Below are positions 41,175 through 50,561 of a stretch of 64,000 bases of DNA, one piece after another. How positions within the stretch are numbered: position 1 is the stretch's first letter; every line of letters begins with the position of its first letter. The notes beneath the pieces were generated by a model, which did no database searches, was not told where the DNA came from, and saw only the letters and a list, made by a program, of their open reading frames with translations. Location: contig NZ_CP046509.1 in assembly GCF_009738185.1 (NCBI RefSeq), positions 1,305,501 through 1,369,500 on the forward strand, written 5' to 3'. The position numbers and the translations under genes are program-made. Source of the DNA: Erwinia sorbitola. Lineage in GTDB: Bacteria > Pseudomonadota > Gammaproteobacteria > Enterobacterales > Enterobacteriaceae.

Positions 41175-43751
41175 TTATATGCGGCAGGTATTGAGATCTC
41201 GCAGGCTCTCAATAGGGACCGGCATACCAATGAAATAGCCTTGCAGGCTGTCGCACTGTAACAGCGTGAGTTGCTCCAGCTGTATTTGCGTCTCAACACC
41301 CTCTGCGGTGACATTCAGCGCATAGGCTTTACCAAGGCCAATCATATTTTCCACGATCTGACGGGCGCTGACAGAGTCATCAATGGGGAAAATAAAAGAT
41401 TTATCCAGCTTGATACCGTCAAACGGGAAGGTTCGCAGATAGCTCAGGGAGGCGAACCCGGTGCCAAAATCATCAATAAGGAATTTCACGCCGAGAGCTT
41501 TAAGCTGCAGCATGGTTTTCTGCGTTTTGACCGGATCCTGCAACGTTACATTTTCCGTCACCTCTATTTCCAGCCGCGAACTTTTCAGCCCGGTTTTTTC
41601 CAGAACATCCTTAATTCTGTTGTACAGGCCGTTGTCCTGGAACTCACCCGCAGAGAGATTAACCGAGACCGCTAAACCCGGCAGATAGCGTTGCGTTTCG
41701 CTACAGGCGGTGTATAAAACCCAGTCGCTAAGTGCGTTGATCAGCCCGGTCTCTTCTGCCAGAGGGATAAACTGATCGGGCATCAGCAGCCCGTGCTGAG
41801 GGTGCTGCCACCTGACCAGCGCTTCCACCGCCGTGATACAGGCACATCGCGTGTCGTAACGCGGCTGGTAAACCATGCGCAGCTGGCCGGTACGGATCCC
41901 CTCGCGCAGCTCCTGCTCCATTTCCCGACGCTGGACAATTTTCTCGTCCATATCCCGCTGAAAGAATGCCCACTGGTTGCGCCCTTCATTTTTGGCTTTA
42001 TACAGAGCGATATCGGAATAGCGCAGCAGATCGCTGGCGGTACGGGCATCCTGAGGGGAGAGGGCAATACCGAGGCTGGCGCCGACATAGATTTCACATC
42101 CTTCAATCAGGAAGGGCTGATTAATCTCGCGGATAACTTCGCGGCACAACGCTTCGATATCTTCCTGGTTCTTTACATCAGGCAGAATAATAATAAATTC
42201 GTCGCCGCCGTGGCGGGTCGCCAGACCAGAGTCTTTCAGACAGGCGCGCAGCCGGGTTGAAACCTCATGCAGCACCGCATCGCCCACGCTATGCCCGTAG
42301 GTGTCGTTGACCGGCTTAAATTTATCCAGATCAATCATGATAATCGCCAGCTGATGCTCACCGGTAGATTCAGAATTCAATTTTCCCTCAAGGAACTCTT
42401 TCATCTGTACGCGATTCGGCAGACCGGTAACCTCATCAAAGTGCGACAAATAGCGAACCCGCTCCAGCGCTTCCACTTCCTGCGTGACATCGGTTGCCGT
42501 TCCGCGAAAACCGGTTTTCCCGCCGGGAAGAAAGACGCGTTTAACAATCATATTGCAGAAGCGCGGGTGCTGCTGTGCCGAGAGATAGCGGCTGTTCGGC
42601 AGCGTGATACGGCCACCGGACTGGCAAAGGTAGGCAAGCTGCGATGATACATCGCTGTCGTTGAGTAAGAATTCGGTGACCGGACGACCAATCCAGTCTG
42701 AAATATGATAGCCAGTAATGGCCGGAAAACGTTCCGATATCCAGGTAAACCTCAAATTTTCATCAGCTTCCCATATCCAGTCGGTGGTGGTTTCCGCCAC
42801 GTCTCTGAAACGGCATTCGCTGCTGTAAAGCGCCTGCTGGCTTTGTGCCAGCAGAAAATGACTTTCATCGCTCATGCGCGCCCTGCGCAGGACGTTTTTC
42901 ATCAGCATAAATGCCGTCAACAGGGTGGCAAACATCAGCAATACCAGTGCCGGAAGTATGCAGATCACCAGCGCCTCGCCGGGATTATCACTCTGCCATG
43001 TAAAAATGACCGGGCCATCAAGCGCAGGGAGCTCAAGCTGGTTGCTGCTTCCTGCTACAGTTGAGCTTTGTGGCCGGAGAACATGGGCATCCTGGATGCC
43101 GTATTCAAGGGCCATCTTACTGAGTTTATCCGGAGTAAGTCTGTCGGCGAAGATCATTAAAGACCGGGGGCCGTCATCCGTGACGACGCTGCTATCACCG
43201 CCGGGAGTGATCCATGCGGCGCTCAGGATGGTTACCTGCCCCTCAGAGACGACCAGGCTGGAAACGGCTTTTCCGTCTGATTCAGCAAGCTGCTGTTTCA
43301 GATAAGGGACAGGATCTTTACCCAGCCATGTTCCAATTAACTCGAGGTGCAGCTGACCTTTCAGCACGCTGTAACGCGTTTGTCCGTCCGGTGAGACAAC
43401 AAAGATGCCTTCATAGTGAAAGGTATGATAGAGCGACTCACCCAGGTTTTGATTATCCCAGGCCCAGCGGGTATTGGTCGTCAGATGAAGATTTTTCCAG
43501 GCTTCACCCCAGTCGGCGTTATCGGTGATATGAGAGTTATTAATCTCCTGACGATTTTCAATCGCTTTCGCCATAAGCAGACGGCTGTGGTCATCCTCAT
43601 GATGATTTTGACTATTTGCTATATAGAACAGTGCAATTATGGCCACAAGGAAAGAGAGAGCAAGTAGCAGCAGCATCAGTATCATGGGCTGTTTTACCAG
43701 CCCACTGGTCTGACCGTCGAGGATAATGTCCGATTGAGTTGATTTTTGCAT
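41175..43751 (-). CDS. membrane GGDEF-EAL protein with CHASE4-like and PAS domains
   Basis: An 858-residue c-di-GMP enzyme. Helix 1 at about 21-45, a CHASE4-like periplasmic domain (DNADWGEAWKNLHLTTNTRW), helix 2 at about 270-290, a PAS domain (TTDWIWEADENLRFTWISERF), then GGDEF at about 514-518 in an intact ATRHGGDEFIIILP site and EAL near 641 (TAVEALVRWQHP) with DDFGTGFASLSYL and AEGVE all present. Both catalytic sites look active. No RxxD inhibitory site is obvious before GGDEF. The gene is absent from this position in E. coli and lies beside a chemoreceptor gene, suggesting a motility or attachment role. Confidence 0.93.
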   Translation of the reverse strand: MQKSTQSDIILDGQTSGLVKQPMILMLLLLALSFLVAIIALFYIANSQNHHEDDHSRLLMAKAIENRQEINNSHITDNADWGEAWKNLHLTTNTRWAWDNQNLGESLYHTFHYEGIFVVSPDGQTRYSVLKGQLHLELIGTWLGKDPVPYLKQQLAESDGKAVSSLVVSEGQVTILSAAWITPGGDSSVVTDDGPRSLMIFADRLTPDKLSKMALEYGIQDAHVLRPQSSTVAGSSNQLELPALDGPVIFTWQSDNPGEALVICILPALVLLMFATLLTAFMLMKNVLRRARMSDESHFLLAQSQQALYSSECRFRDVAETTTDWIWEADENLRFTWISERFPAITGYHISDWIGRPVTEFLLNDSDVSSQLAYLCQSGGRITLPNSRYLSAQQHPRFCNMIVKRVFLPGGKTGFRGTATDVTQEVEALERVRYLSHFDEVTGLPNRVQMKEFLEGKLNSESTGEHQLAIIMIDLDKFKPVNDTYGHSVGDAVLHEVSTRLRACLKDSGLATRHGGDEFIIILPDVKNQEDIEALCREVIREINQPFLIEGCEIYVGASLGIALSPQDARTASDLLRYSDIALYKAKNEGRNQWAFFQRDMDEKIVQRREMEQELREGIRTGQLRMVYQPRYDTRCACITAVEALVRWQHPQHGLLMPDQFIPLAEETGLINALSDWVLYTACSETQRYLPGLAVSVNLSAGEFQDNGLYNRIKDVLEKTGLKSSRLEIEVTENVTLQDPVKTQKTMLQLKALGVKFLIDDFGTGFASLSYLRTFPFDGIKLDKSFIFPIDDSVSARQIVENMIGLGKAYALNVTAEGVETQIQLEQLTLLQCDSLQGYFIGMPVPIESLRDLNTCRI

Positions 43752-44367
43752 GCTTTAAGCCTGAAACTGGCAATGTTTAAAAAATGTAAGTTGAGATAAT
43801 TCCCTGGTGATTTCTTTTTTAGTAAAAACCCTGGTGGTGGCGTTACTATAGAAATTGTATGTGTTGTTTCGGTAGAGCTATCTCAACAGATATAACAATT
43901 AAATATTGTGAAAAAGATCATATATGGTATTTTTATTTTTAATCATATTCACCTTATTATCTCCTGCTTTACTATTTCATCGATGAGTCATAGTTATCGT
44001 CAATTTTTTGCAGATCTTTATACCTGAAATTAAATATTTTTTATTGGGTAATTATTTCTTATCTTAAGGTTGTCTTAATTATATGCTGGCATAAATTAAC
44101 TCACAAGAAGATTGAAATGTCTGTGCAGTAATGTGATCAACGTGCTCTTTCAACGTGATCTTTAGAGTTAGTATATTGGTAGCACCAGGGTTTTTTACAT
44201 CTCTTTCTGTCACTCCTGACAGAGATAATTATCATTGAAAACATGAGTTTTTTTCTGGGTGAACCTTTGCTGGCGGGTCGCAACACGCCAGCAAAGGTTC
44301 CGCGTCATATCGACGAAGTCTGTATAACAATCAAAACAGGTGTTACTGCACAAATTGGGAGCATGTT
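43752..44367. other. long AT-rich spacer, no gene seen
   Basis: This 616-base divergent spacer has no credible coding frame. It must hold the promoters of the GGDEF-EAL and chemoreceptor genes. The only strong structure is the inverted repeat at 44262-44299; GTATAACAAT near 44322 also occurs upstream of the other chemoreceptor gene (4127). Confidence 0.5.
44262..44299. promoter_or_regulatory. 14-bp perfect inverted repeat upstream of chemoreceptor gene
   Basis: AACCTTTGCTGGCG (44262-44275) pairs perfectly with CGCCAGCAAAGGTT (44286-44299) around a ten-base loop. No T run follows in either direction, so it is unlikely to be a terminator; it ends 68 bases before the ATG at 44368. Confidence 0.5.
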
Positions 44368-46002
44368 ATGAATATTACCAAGCGTTTACTGCTTGCATTC
44401 TCACTACTCATTTTTAGTCTGATAGTTACCAACGTAATTTCTATGTATTCGTTGTCTAATATTAGTCGGGATGCAAAGTACTTTCAGGAAAACTCGTTGC
44501 CGAGCATCATTTTAATCAATAATGAAATGAGGAAGGTCACAGACATTCGCTCTCAGCTGTATCTGCATGGTTTAACAGAAGACCCGGCAGAAATGACTGA
44601 AGTGAAAAATAAGTCACTGGCGCTTTACAGTGAGCTGCTGGGGATGCATCACCATTATCTTAATGATCTGACCTCTGATGAGAACGATCTTAGTCAGTCT
44701 AAAAAGACGCAGGCAGACCTTGAGAAGTTCGGCGAGGTTATGACCCAATATTTTAAAATTTCTGAATCTAATGACCGGGTTGCCATCGCGAAAGCAATGC
44801 AAAATGGTGGCCTGGTTGCCGGGCAAATTAGTCAACTGGTAGACGATTTTAAAGTACAGGTGGCCTACAATAACCAGCTGGTAACTGAAGCTAACCTCAA
44901 GAGCGGTCATCTGATTAATAATTCGATGACGCTTTCAGCGGTGGCCACGCTGCTGGCAACTTTAGTGCTGGGCGCGTTTGCCATCATGACGGTTCTGAAT
45001 ATAAAACGCCGCCTGAATTCGATGACTAAGGGTATCGTCTCCATCAGTGAAACGCTGGATTTAAGCCAGAGCCTGACTACCGGACGGCAGGATGAGATTG
45101 GCCTGACGGTCAGCGCGTTTAATCAGCTGGTTGCGCGTGTGGCGGAAGCGATGCAGATGGTCAGGGGAGCCTCCCATTCCGTCAGTGAATCTGCCGATGA
45201 TATTTCTAAAGGCAATGATGAGCTCTCTGCCCGTACTGAACAGCAGTCAGCCGCCGTGGTTGAGACGGCTGCCAGTATGGAGGAACTGAGTTCAACGGTG
45301 AAACAGAATGCTGACAATGCGCAGCTGGCCAGCCAGCTTGCCGCCACAGCAGCAGACACTGCTTTGTCAGGCGGTAGCGTGGTGGGCGCCGCTGTTTTAC
45401 GCATGAAAGATATCAGTGAAAGCTCACGGCGTATTGCCGATATCACCTCTGTGATTAACGGCATTGCCTTCCAGACGAATATCCTGGCGCTAAATGCTGC
45501 GGTTGAAGCGGCGCGAGCTGGCGATCAGGGGCGTGGGTTTGCTGTTGTCGCGGCCGAAGTGCGCTCGCTGGCTCAACGTAGTGCGCAGGCAGCCAAAGAG
45601 ATTGAAACGTTGATTGCCTCCTCGGTTAAACAAGTTGAGGAGGGTGTGCAGCAGGTGGATCTGGCCGGTGAGCGGATGAGCGGTATCGTTAATTCTGTCA
45701 CCCAGGTAAAAGTGTTGATGCAGGAGATTGCTGCGGCCTCTGATGAACAGAACCGCGGAATAGCGCAAATTGCGTTAGCCATGACAGAAATGGATACCAC
45801 CACTCAGCACAATGCAACCCTGGTTCAGGCCTCCTCTGCGGCCGCCAGCAGTCTTGAAGATCAGTCCACGAAATTACAAAAAATGGTCGATATTTTCCGT
45901 CTTCCAGGGAGTAATAACCCAGTAGCTACAGCAAAAGTGAAAACTCCTAAAGCCCGGCTTGCAGGCGCTGCCGCTTCATCGGCAAGTTGGGAATCTTTCT
46001 GA
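44368..46002 (+). CDS. methyl-accepting chemotaxis protein, Tsr/Tar-like with four-helix sensor
   Basis: A 544-residue receptor with helix 1 at about 8-28, a periplasmic four-helix-bundle-like domain of about 155 residues (SRDAKYFQENSLPSI, MRKVTDIRSQLYLHG), helix 2 at about 191-212, HAMP, and the signalling hairpin GIAFQTNILALNAAVEAARA. It ends ASWESF, a close variant of the NWETF pentapeptide that tethers CheR and CheB, so it can act as a major receptor that assists adaptation. The ligand cannot be inferred. AGCATG context gives a weak ribosome site. A hairpin terminator follows. Confidence 0.93.
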   Translation: MNITKRLLLAFSLLIFSLIVTNVISMYSLSNISRDAKYFQENSLPSIILINNEMRKVTDIRSQLYLHGLTEDPAEMTEVKNKSLALYSELLGMHHHYLNDLTSDENDLSQSKKTQADLEKFGEVMTQYFKISESNDRVAIAKAMQNGGLVAGQISQLVDDFKVQVAYNNQLVTEANLKSGHLINNSMTLSAVATLLATLVLGAFAIMTVLNIKRRLNSMTKGIVSISETLDLSQSLTTGRQDEIGLTVSAFNQLVARVAEAMQMVRGASHSVSESADDISKGNDELSARTEQQSAAVVETAASMEELSSTVKQNADNAQLASQLAATAADTALSGGSVVGAAVLRMKDISESSRRIADITSVINGIAFQTNILALNAAVEAARAGDQGRGFAVVAAEVRSLAQRSAQAAKEIETLIASSVKQVEEGVQQVDLAGERMSGIVNSVTQVKVLMQEIAAASDEQNRGIAQIALAMTEMDTTTQHNATLVQASSAAASSLEDQSTKLQKMVDIFRLPGSNNPVATAKVKTPKARLAGAAASSASWESF

Positions 46003-46027
46003 CGTTATCGTTATCTTTTTAGTACCG

Positions 46028-46054
46028 GGCCATTCCGTACCAGGCGGAATGGCC
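46028..46054 (+). terminator. stem-loop after chemoreceptor gene
   Basis: GGCCATTCCG (46028-46037) pairs perfectly with CGGAATGGCC (46045-46054); GATTTGT follows. Confidence 0.6.
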
Positions 46055-46172
46055 GATTTGTCCGCTGTTCCCTTCCTCTTTTTCCCCCAGTCGATATAAT
46101 TGCGAATAATTCTCGAAACCTCTCTGACAAAATGCCAAAATTGCGCGTTTTTTATATTGAAGACAAACAGCT

Positions 46173-46721
46173 ATGAGCCAGCAACACCGCTATCAAGACC
46201 TGATCGATATCTTCGATCGCTGCTTTATGGATGATTTTCAGACACGCCTGATTAAAGGTGATGACGAACCGATCTATCTTCCTGCTGACGACTCGTCTCC
46301 ATGGAACCGCGTGGTGTTTGCCCACGGTTTTTATGCCAGCGGAATGCATGAGATTTCCCACTGGTGTATTGCCGGTGCCGAGCGCCGTAAGCTGGTGGAT
46401 TTTGGCTACTGGTACTGCCCGGACGGGCGCGATGCCGAGACACAGAGCCAGTTTGAATCTGTAGAGATCAAACCGCAGGCGCTGGAATGGTTGTTAAGTG
46501 TTGCGGCAGGCTTTCCGTTCAATGTAAGTTGTGACAATCTTGAAGGAGATTGTGAACCGGATCGCATTGCGTTTCAGCGTAAGGTGCATGCTCAGGTGAT
46601 GGAGTATCTGGAGAAGGGCATTCCTGCCCGTCCGGCCCGGCTGATTACTGAACTTCGCTCGTTTTACTCAACTCCACCGCTGACGGCGGCACAGTTTCCC
46701 TGGCCGGAAGATCTGTGCTGA
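46173..46721 (+). CDS. epmC: elongation factor P hydroxylase EpmC
   Basis: A 182-residue enzyme with the metal-binding motif MHEISHWCIAG (HExxH) and the DFGYWYCPDGRD block. EpmC hydroxylates the lysine that EpmA/EpmB modify on EF-P, which relieves stalling at polyproline. EpmA and EpmB are encoded elsewhere. yfcL follows after 30 bases, as in E. coli. Confidence 0.95.
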   Translation: MSQQHRYQDLIDIFDRCFMDDFQTRLIKGDDEPIYLPADDSSPWNRVVFAHGFYASGMHEISHWCIAGAERRKLVDFGYWYCPDGRDAETQSQFESVEIKPQALEWLLSVAAGFPFNVSCDNLEGDCEPDRIAFQRKVHAQVMEYLEKGIPARPARLITELRSFYSTPPLTAAQFPWPEDLC

Positions 46722-46751
46722 ACGGGGAGCGAATAGCTTACAGAGGATTTT

Positions 46752-47024
46752 ATGATCGATGAATTTGAGGCGCGTATTCTGGGCCTGATTGATGACATGG
46801 TAGAACATGCCAGCGACGACGAGCTGTTTGCTGGTGGCTACCTGCGTGGTCATCTGACGCTGGCAGTGGCTGAAATTGAACAGGCTGGTGAGCACACCCC
46901 GGAAGCGTTGCAAATTCAGGTGCAAAAAAGCCTGGATAAAGCGATCAAGGCGGGTGAGCTTTCTCCGCGCGACCAGGTGCTGGTGATGGGCATGTGGGAC
47001 AAGCTGTTCCAGCAAGCCCGGTAA
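46752..47024 (+). CDS. yfcL: YfcL family protein
   Basis: A 90-residue acidic helical protein (MIDEFEARILGLIDDMVEHA, DELFAGGYLRGHLTLAVAE) colinear with E. coli YfcL, of unknown function. AGAGGA precedes the ATG. It ends an epmC-yfcL unit with a good terminator. Confidence 0.92.
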   Translation: MIDEFEARILGLIDDMVEHASDDELFAGGYLRGHLTLAVAEIEQAGEHTPEALQIQVQKSLDKAIKAGELSPRDQVLVMGMWDKLFQQAR

Positions 47025-47035
47025 GCAGGCTCCGT

Positions 47036-47064
47036 AACAGGGCAGAACTTCATCTGCCCTGTTT
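47036..47064 (+). terminator. terminator after yfcL
   Basis: AACAGGGCAGA (47036-47046) pairs perfectly with TCTGCCCTGTT (47053-47063), followed by T and CAACTC. Confidence 0.7.
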
Positions 47065-47118
47065 CAACTCTCTAACCGCTGCTCTCTTCTGCTACGGCCG
47101 TTACGACAAAATCCCCTT

Positions 47119-49119
47119 TCATTTTAACGCTTTCCCTTTCAGCAGCTTTCGCACCCAAAATCGGTTCGGGCTGGTGGCTGCCAGCGTATGGCTGTCGAGC
47201 GGAATCGGTTCACCACAAAGCTGTGCGGCCAGCACTTCAGCCGCCAGCGGGCCGCTGCACAGACCGCGCGATCCCAGCGCTCCAAGAACAAAGATGCCGG
47301 TATAAACCGGGGCAGGGTCGGCCTGCTGCTGCTGCGCCAGGTGTTCATATTGTTGCAGGGTGGCGGCGTAATCCGGCAGTGCACCCATCATCGGCAGGTG
47401 ATCGCGTGTGGCAGCACGTACGCCGCAGCGGGCTTTGCCATCGCTGACGTCAATCTCTTCTGGCCACCCGGCGGCGGGCAGGCAGCGGATCAGGCGCTCA
47501 CGGTTCTCCTGCTGATCGTCAGCGCGATACTCAGTCGAGGTATCGCCGCGATGATAGCTGGCACCAATGCAGTGCTGAAGGAACTGCGGGCTGACCGGGG
47601 TCAGATAGCCGTCGTAACACAACACCTGTTTTAGCGCCGAGAGCGCTGGCGTGGTAGGAACGTGGCTCACCTGGCCGCCTACCGCGTAGACCGGCAGTTT
47701 TTCACTCTGGATAAAGTCCGTAAGACGATGGCCGGTTGCCAGCACCACATTGCGGTGCTGACAGTCAGGCTGAGTGCGGAAACTTAGCCGCCAGCCAGAC
47801 TCCTGTTCAGGCGTTAGCTGCACAATCTCCTGCTGCCAGTGGAGGATCGCTCCCTGTTGTTCCGCCAGCTGCCACAGCCCGGCGGTCAGTTCAGCAGGGG
47901 AGAGCCAGCCGCCGAGCGGATAGGTAATTCCTCCGCATCCGGTTGTCACACCGCACAGCTTTTCAGCCTCTTCGGTGTTAACCGCAGCTGCCAGCGCGGG
48001 GGGCAGCCCCATTTCCAGCATTTTACTGATCTTATCGGCACTTTTTTCATCCCATGCCAGCTGCGTTACGCCGCACCAGTCGTGCTCAAAGGGCAGGGTA
48101 AGCCGATCGTAAACGCGCCGGGCAAAGGTGAAGGCGGCAGGGAAAAACTGTGCTAAAGCAGGATCGTGATGGTTGAGCAGCGGATAAACTGCGCCCTGAC
48201 GATTGCCTGAAGCGCCCTGCGCCGGGCGAGCATCGGCACAGTAAAGCGTCACTTTTTTACCGCGCCGCAGCAGCGCCAGCGCCAGCAGCGCACTGGCAAT
48301 GCCACCGCCAGCCACGGCAATGTCGTCACCTTCAGCGGCAGGACGTGCATACCATGGAGCCTGCGCCGGTCGGGAAACGGCGCTGGGCAGAGAGCCTGTG
48401 AGCATCTCGCGTTTTTCACCAAAGCCTTTGCGTTTGCTGATCTCAAATCCCGCCTGTTGCAGGCCTCGACGCACAAAACCTGCCGCCGTGAAGGTTGCCA
48501 GCGTTGCGCCAGGACGCGCCAGACGCGCCATGCAATCAAACAGTTCTGCTGTCCACATATCCGGGTTTTTTGCCGGGGCAAAGCCGTCAAGGAACCAGGC
48601 GTCGACCTGCTGATTCAGGGTGTCATCAAAAGTATGAATAAGCTGGTTAATATCGCCGAACCACAGATCGAGCGTGATCCGACCGCCATCCAGCAGCAGG
48701 CGGTGGCAGCCCGGTAGCGCCAGCGGCCACTGCGCGCGCAGCTGACTGGCATAAGCGGCCAGCTGTGGCCAGCTGGCATGGGCAGACTCGAGGTCGCTGA
48801 TCGTTAACGGAAATTTCTCACAGCTGATAAAATGTAAACGCTGTAGAGTTGATGCTGGCTGGCTGGTGGTAAAGGCGTCAAAGGCCTGCCAGAGAGTCAG
48901 AAAATTCAGTCCGGTTCCGAATCCGGTTTCGCCAACGATAAACAGATCGCGCGGATGCGTTGCGAAGCGTGCGGGCAGATGATTGCCGTCAAGAAACACG
49001 TAACCTGTCTCTTTAAGACCATTCTGGTTTGAGAAATAGACGTCATCGAATTCTCGGGATACAGGTGTACCCTGATCGTTCCAGCATAGCTCTGCGTACT
49101 CTATTGGGGCGGTTTTCAC
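47119..49119 (-). CDS. mnmC: bifunctional tRNA modification enzyme MnmC
   Basis: A 666-residue fusion. The N-terminal methyltransferase has VGETGFGTGLNFLTLW and WFLDGFAPAKNPDMW; the C-terminal FAD oxidase begins AVAGGGIASALLALALLRRG and ends GALGSRGLCSGPLAAEVLAA. It completes mnm5(s2)U34 in tRNAs. I chose the GTG at 49119, so the protein starts VKTAPIEYAEL like the E. coli one; the open frame extends to a TTG at 49179 that would add 20 residues. It diverges from fabB, whose regulatory boxes lie between the two. Confidence 0.93.
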   Translation of the reverse strand: MKTAPIEYAELCWNDQGTPVSREFDDVYFSNQNGLKETGYVFLDGNHLPARFATHPRDLFIVGETGFGTGLNFLTLWQAFDAFTTSQPASTLQRLHFISCEKFPLTISDLESAHASWPQLAAYASQLRAQWPLALPGCHRLLLDGGRITLDLWFGDINQLIHTFDDTLNQQVDAWFLDGFAPAKNPDMWTAELFDCMARLARPGATLATFTAAGFVRRGLQQAGFEISKRKGFGEKREMLTGSLPSAVSRPAQAPWYARPAAEGDDIAVAGGGIASALLALALLRRGKKVTLYCADARPAQGASGNRQGAVYPLLNHHDPALAQFFPAAFTFARRVYDRLTLPFEHDWCGVTQLAWDEKSADKISKMLEMGLPPALAAAVNTEEAEKLCGVTTGCGGITYPLGGWLSPAELTAGLWQLAEQQGAILHWQQEIVQLTPEQESGWRLSFRTQPDCQHRNVVLATGHRLTDFIQSEKLPVYAVGGQVSHVPTTPALSALKQVLCYDGYLTPVSPQFLQHCIGASYHRGDTSTEYRADDQQENRERLIRCLPAAGWPEEIDVSDGKARCGVRAATRDHLPMMGALPDYAATLQQYEHLAQQQQADPAPVYTGIFVLGALGSRGLCSGPLAAEVLAAQLCGEPIPLDSHTLAATSPNRFWVRKLLKGKALK

Positions 49120-49195
49120 GTCAAAGGCTCGTTGCTCAGGCAGTGGCGGGATTTTAACGTTGTGCTTGACCCTACGCAAATTTACACAAGGAATC

Positions 49196-49212
49196 TGCTG
49201 ATCGGACTTGTT
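49196..49212 (+). promoter_or_regulatory. FadR operator upstream of fabB
   Basis: TGCTGATCGGACTTGTT agrees with the FadR consensus at about 14 of 17 positions. In E. coli FadR bound to unliganded DNA activates fabB from an equivalent place. Confidence 0.7.
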
Positions 49213-49213
49213 C

Positions 49214-49231
49214 GGCGTACAACTGTAAGCT
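49214..49231 (+). promoter_or_regulatory. FabR operator upstream of fabB
   Basis: GCGTACA (49215-49221), AC, TGTAAGC (49224-49230) is a dyad with one mismatch that fits the FabR box. It starts two bases after the FadR site, as in the E. coli fabB promoter, where FabR represses in response to unsaturated acyl thioesters. Confidence 0.7.
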
Positions 49232-49274
49232 AGAGTGCCAGTCGAATCCTAATTAGAAGTGAAAGAGGTATTGA

Positions 49275-50498
49275 ATGAAACGTGCTGTGATTACTGGCCT
49301 AGGGATCGTTTCCAGTATTGGTAATAACCAAGAGGAAGTTCTGGCATCATTACGTGAAGGCCGCTCTGGCATTACCTTCTCGCAGGAACTCAAAGATTCC
49401 GGTATGCGTAGTCACGTCTGGGGTAACGTTAAGTTAACGAAGGACGAAATTTCAGCCCGTATCGATCGCAAAATGCTGCGTTTTATGAGCGATGCGTCAA
49501 TTTACGCTTTCCTCTCCATGCAGGATGCGGTGAAAGATTCCGGCCTGACCGATGAGCAGTACCAGAACAACCCACGCGTGGGCCTGGTTGCTGGTTCCGG
49601 CGGCGGTTCTCCTTTCAACCAGGCAGCCAGCGTTGACGGTATGCGTGCTAAAGGCCTGCGCGGCGTTGGCCCGTATATGGTGACCAAAGCGATGGCATCC
49701 GGCGTTTCTGCCTGCCTGGCTACCCCGTTTAAAATTCACGGCGTGAACTACTCCATCAGCTCTGCCTGCGCCACCTCTGCACACTGCATCGGTAACGCGG
49801 TAGAGCAGATTCAGCTGGGCAAACAGGACATCGTATTTGCTGGCGGCGGCGAAGAGCTGTGCTGGGAAATGTCCTGTGAGTTTGACGCGATGGGCGCACT
49901 CTCCACCAAGTACAATGAGACTCCGGAAAAAGCTTCCCGTACCTATGACACCAGCCGTGACGGCTTCGTCATTGCAGGCGGTGGCGGTATGATCGTGGTT
50001 GAAGAGCTGGAGCATGCTCTGGCGCGTGGTGCACATATCTATGCTGAGATTGTTGGCTACGGCGCAACTTCCGATGGTGCTGATATGGTGGCTCCATCAG
50101 GTGAAGGCGCAATGCGCTGCATGCGTATGGCAATGGAAGGTGTTGATACCCCAATCGACTACCTGAATACCCATGGAACCTCAACGCCGGTTGGCGATGT
50201 GAAAGAACTGGGCGCTATCCGCGCAGTTTTCCCGGACAAAACTCCGGCGATGTCTGCGACCAAAGCGATGACCGGACACTCACTGGGTGCCGCAGGCGTT
50301 CAGGAAGCAATCTACTCGCTGCTGATGCTGGAACACGGCTTTGTGGCACCAAGCATCAATATCGACGAACTGGATCCGGCAGCAGAAGGCCTGGATATCA
50401 TCACCAAGCCTACCGAGCGTAAGCTGACTACTGTGATGTCTAACAGCTTCGGCTTTGGTGGCACCAACGCCACCCTGGTGATGCGCAAACTGGCATAA
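49275..50498 (+). CDS. fabB: 3-oxoacyl-ACP synthase I
   Basis: A 407-residue condensing enzyme needed for unsaturated fatty acid synthesis. The acyl Cys (about 163) is in SSACATSAHCIGNAV, with His in NTHGTSTPVGD and MTGHSLGAAG. GAAAGAGG precedes the ATG. Adjacent FadR and FabR boxes lie upstream, and a perfect hairpin terminator follows. Confidence 0.97.
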   Translation: MKRAVITGLGIVSSIGNNQEEVLASLREGRSGITFSQELKDSGMRSHVWGNVKLTKDEISARIDRKMLRFMSDASIYAFLSMQDAVKDSGLTDEQYQNNPRVGLVAGSGGGSPFNQAASVDGMRAKGLRGVGPYMVTKAMASGVSACLATPFKIHGVNYSISSACATSAHCIGNAVEQIQLGKQDIVFAGGGEELCWEMSCEFDAMGALSTKYNETPEKASRTYDTSRDGFVIAGGGGMIVVEELEHALARGAHIYAEIVGYGATSDGADMVAPSGEGAMRCMRMAMEGVDTPIDYLNTHGTSTPVGDVKELGAIRAVFPDKTPAMSATKAMTGHSLGAAGVQEAIYSLLMLEHGFVAPSINIDELDPAAEGLDIITKPTERKLTTVMSNSFGFGGTNATLVMRKLA

Positions 50499-50520
50499 TC
50501 GGTGTTACCGTAAATGCTGA

Positions 50521-50550
50521 CAAAGGGGCGACTATTCGCCCCTTTGTTTT
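50521..50550. terminator. terminator between fabB and yjbR-like gene
   Basis: CAAAGGGGCGA (50521-50531) pairs perfectly with TCGCCCCTTTG (50536-50546), followed by TTTT. Confidence 0.85.
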
Positions 50551-50561
50551 GTCCGCTAAAG

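Noticed and set aside
44262..44299. Inverted repeat as an intrinsic terminator
   Set aside because: No T run on either strand and no gene ending nearby.
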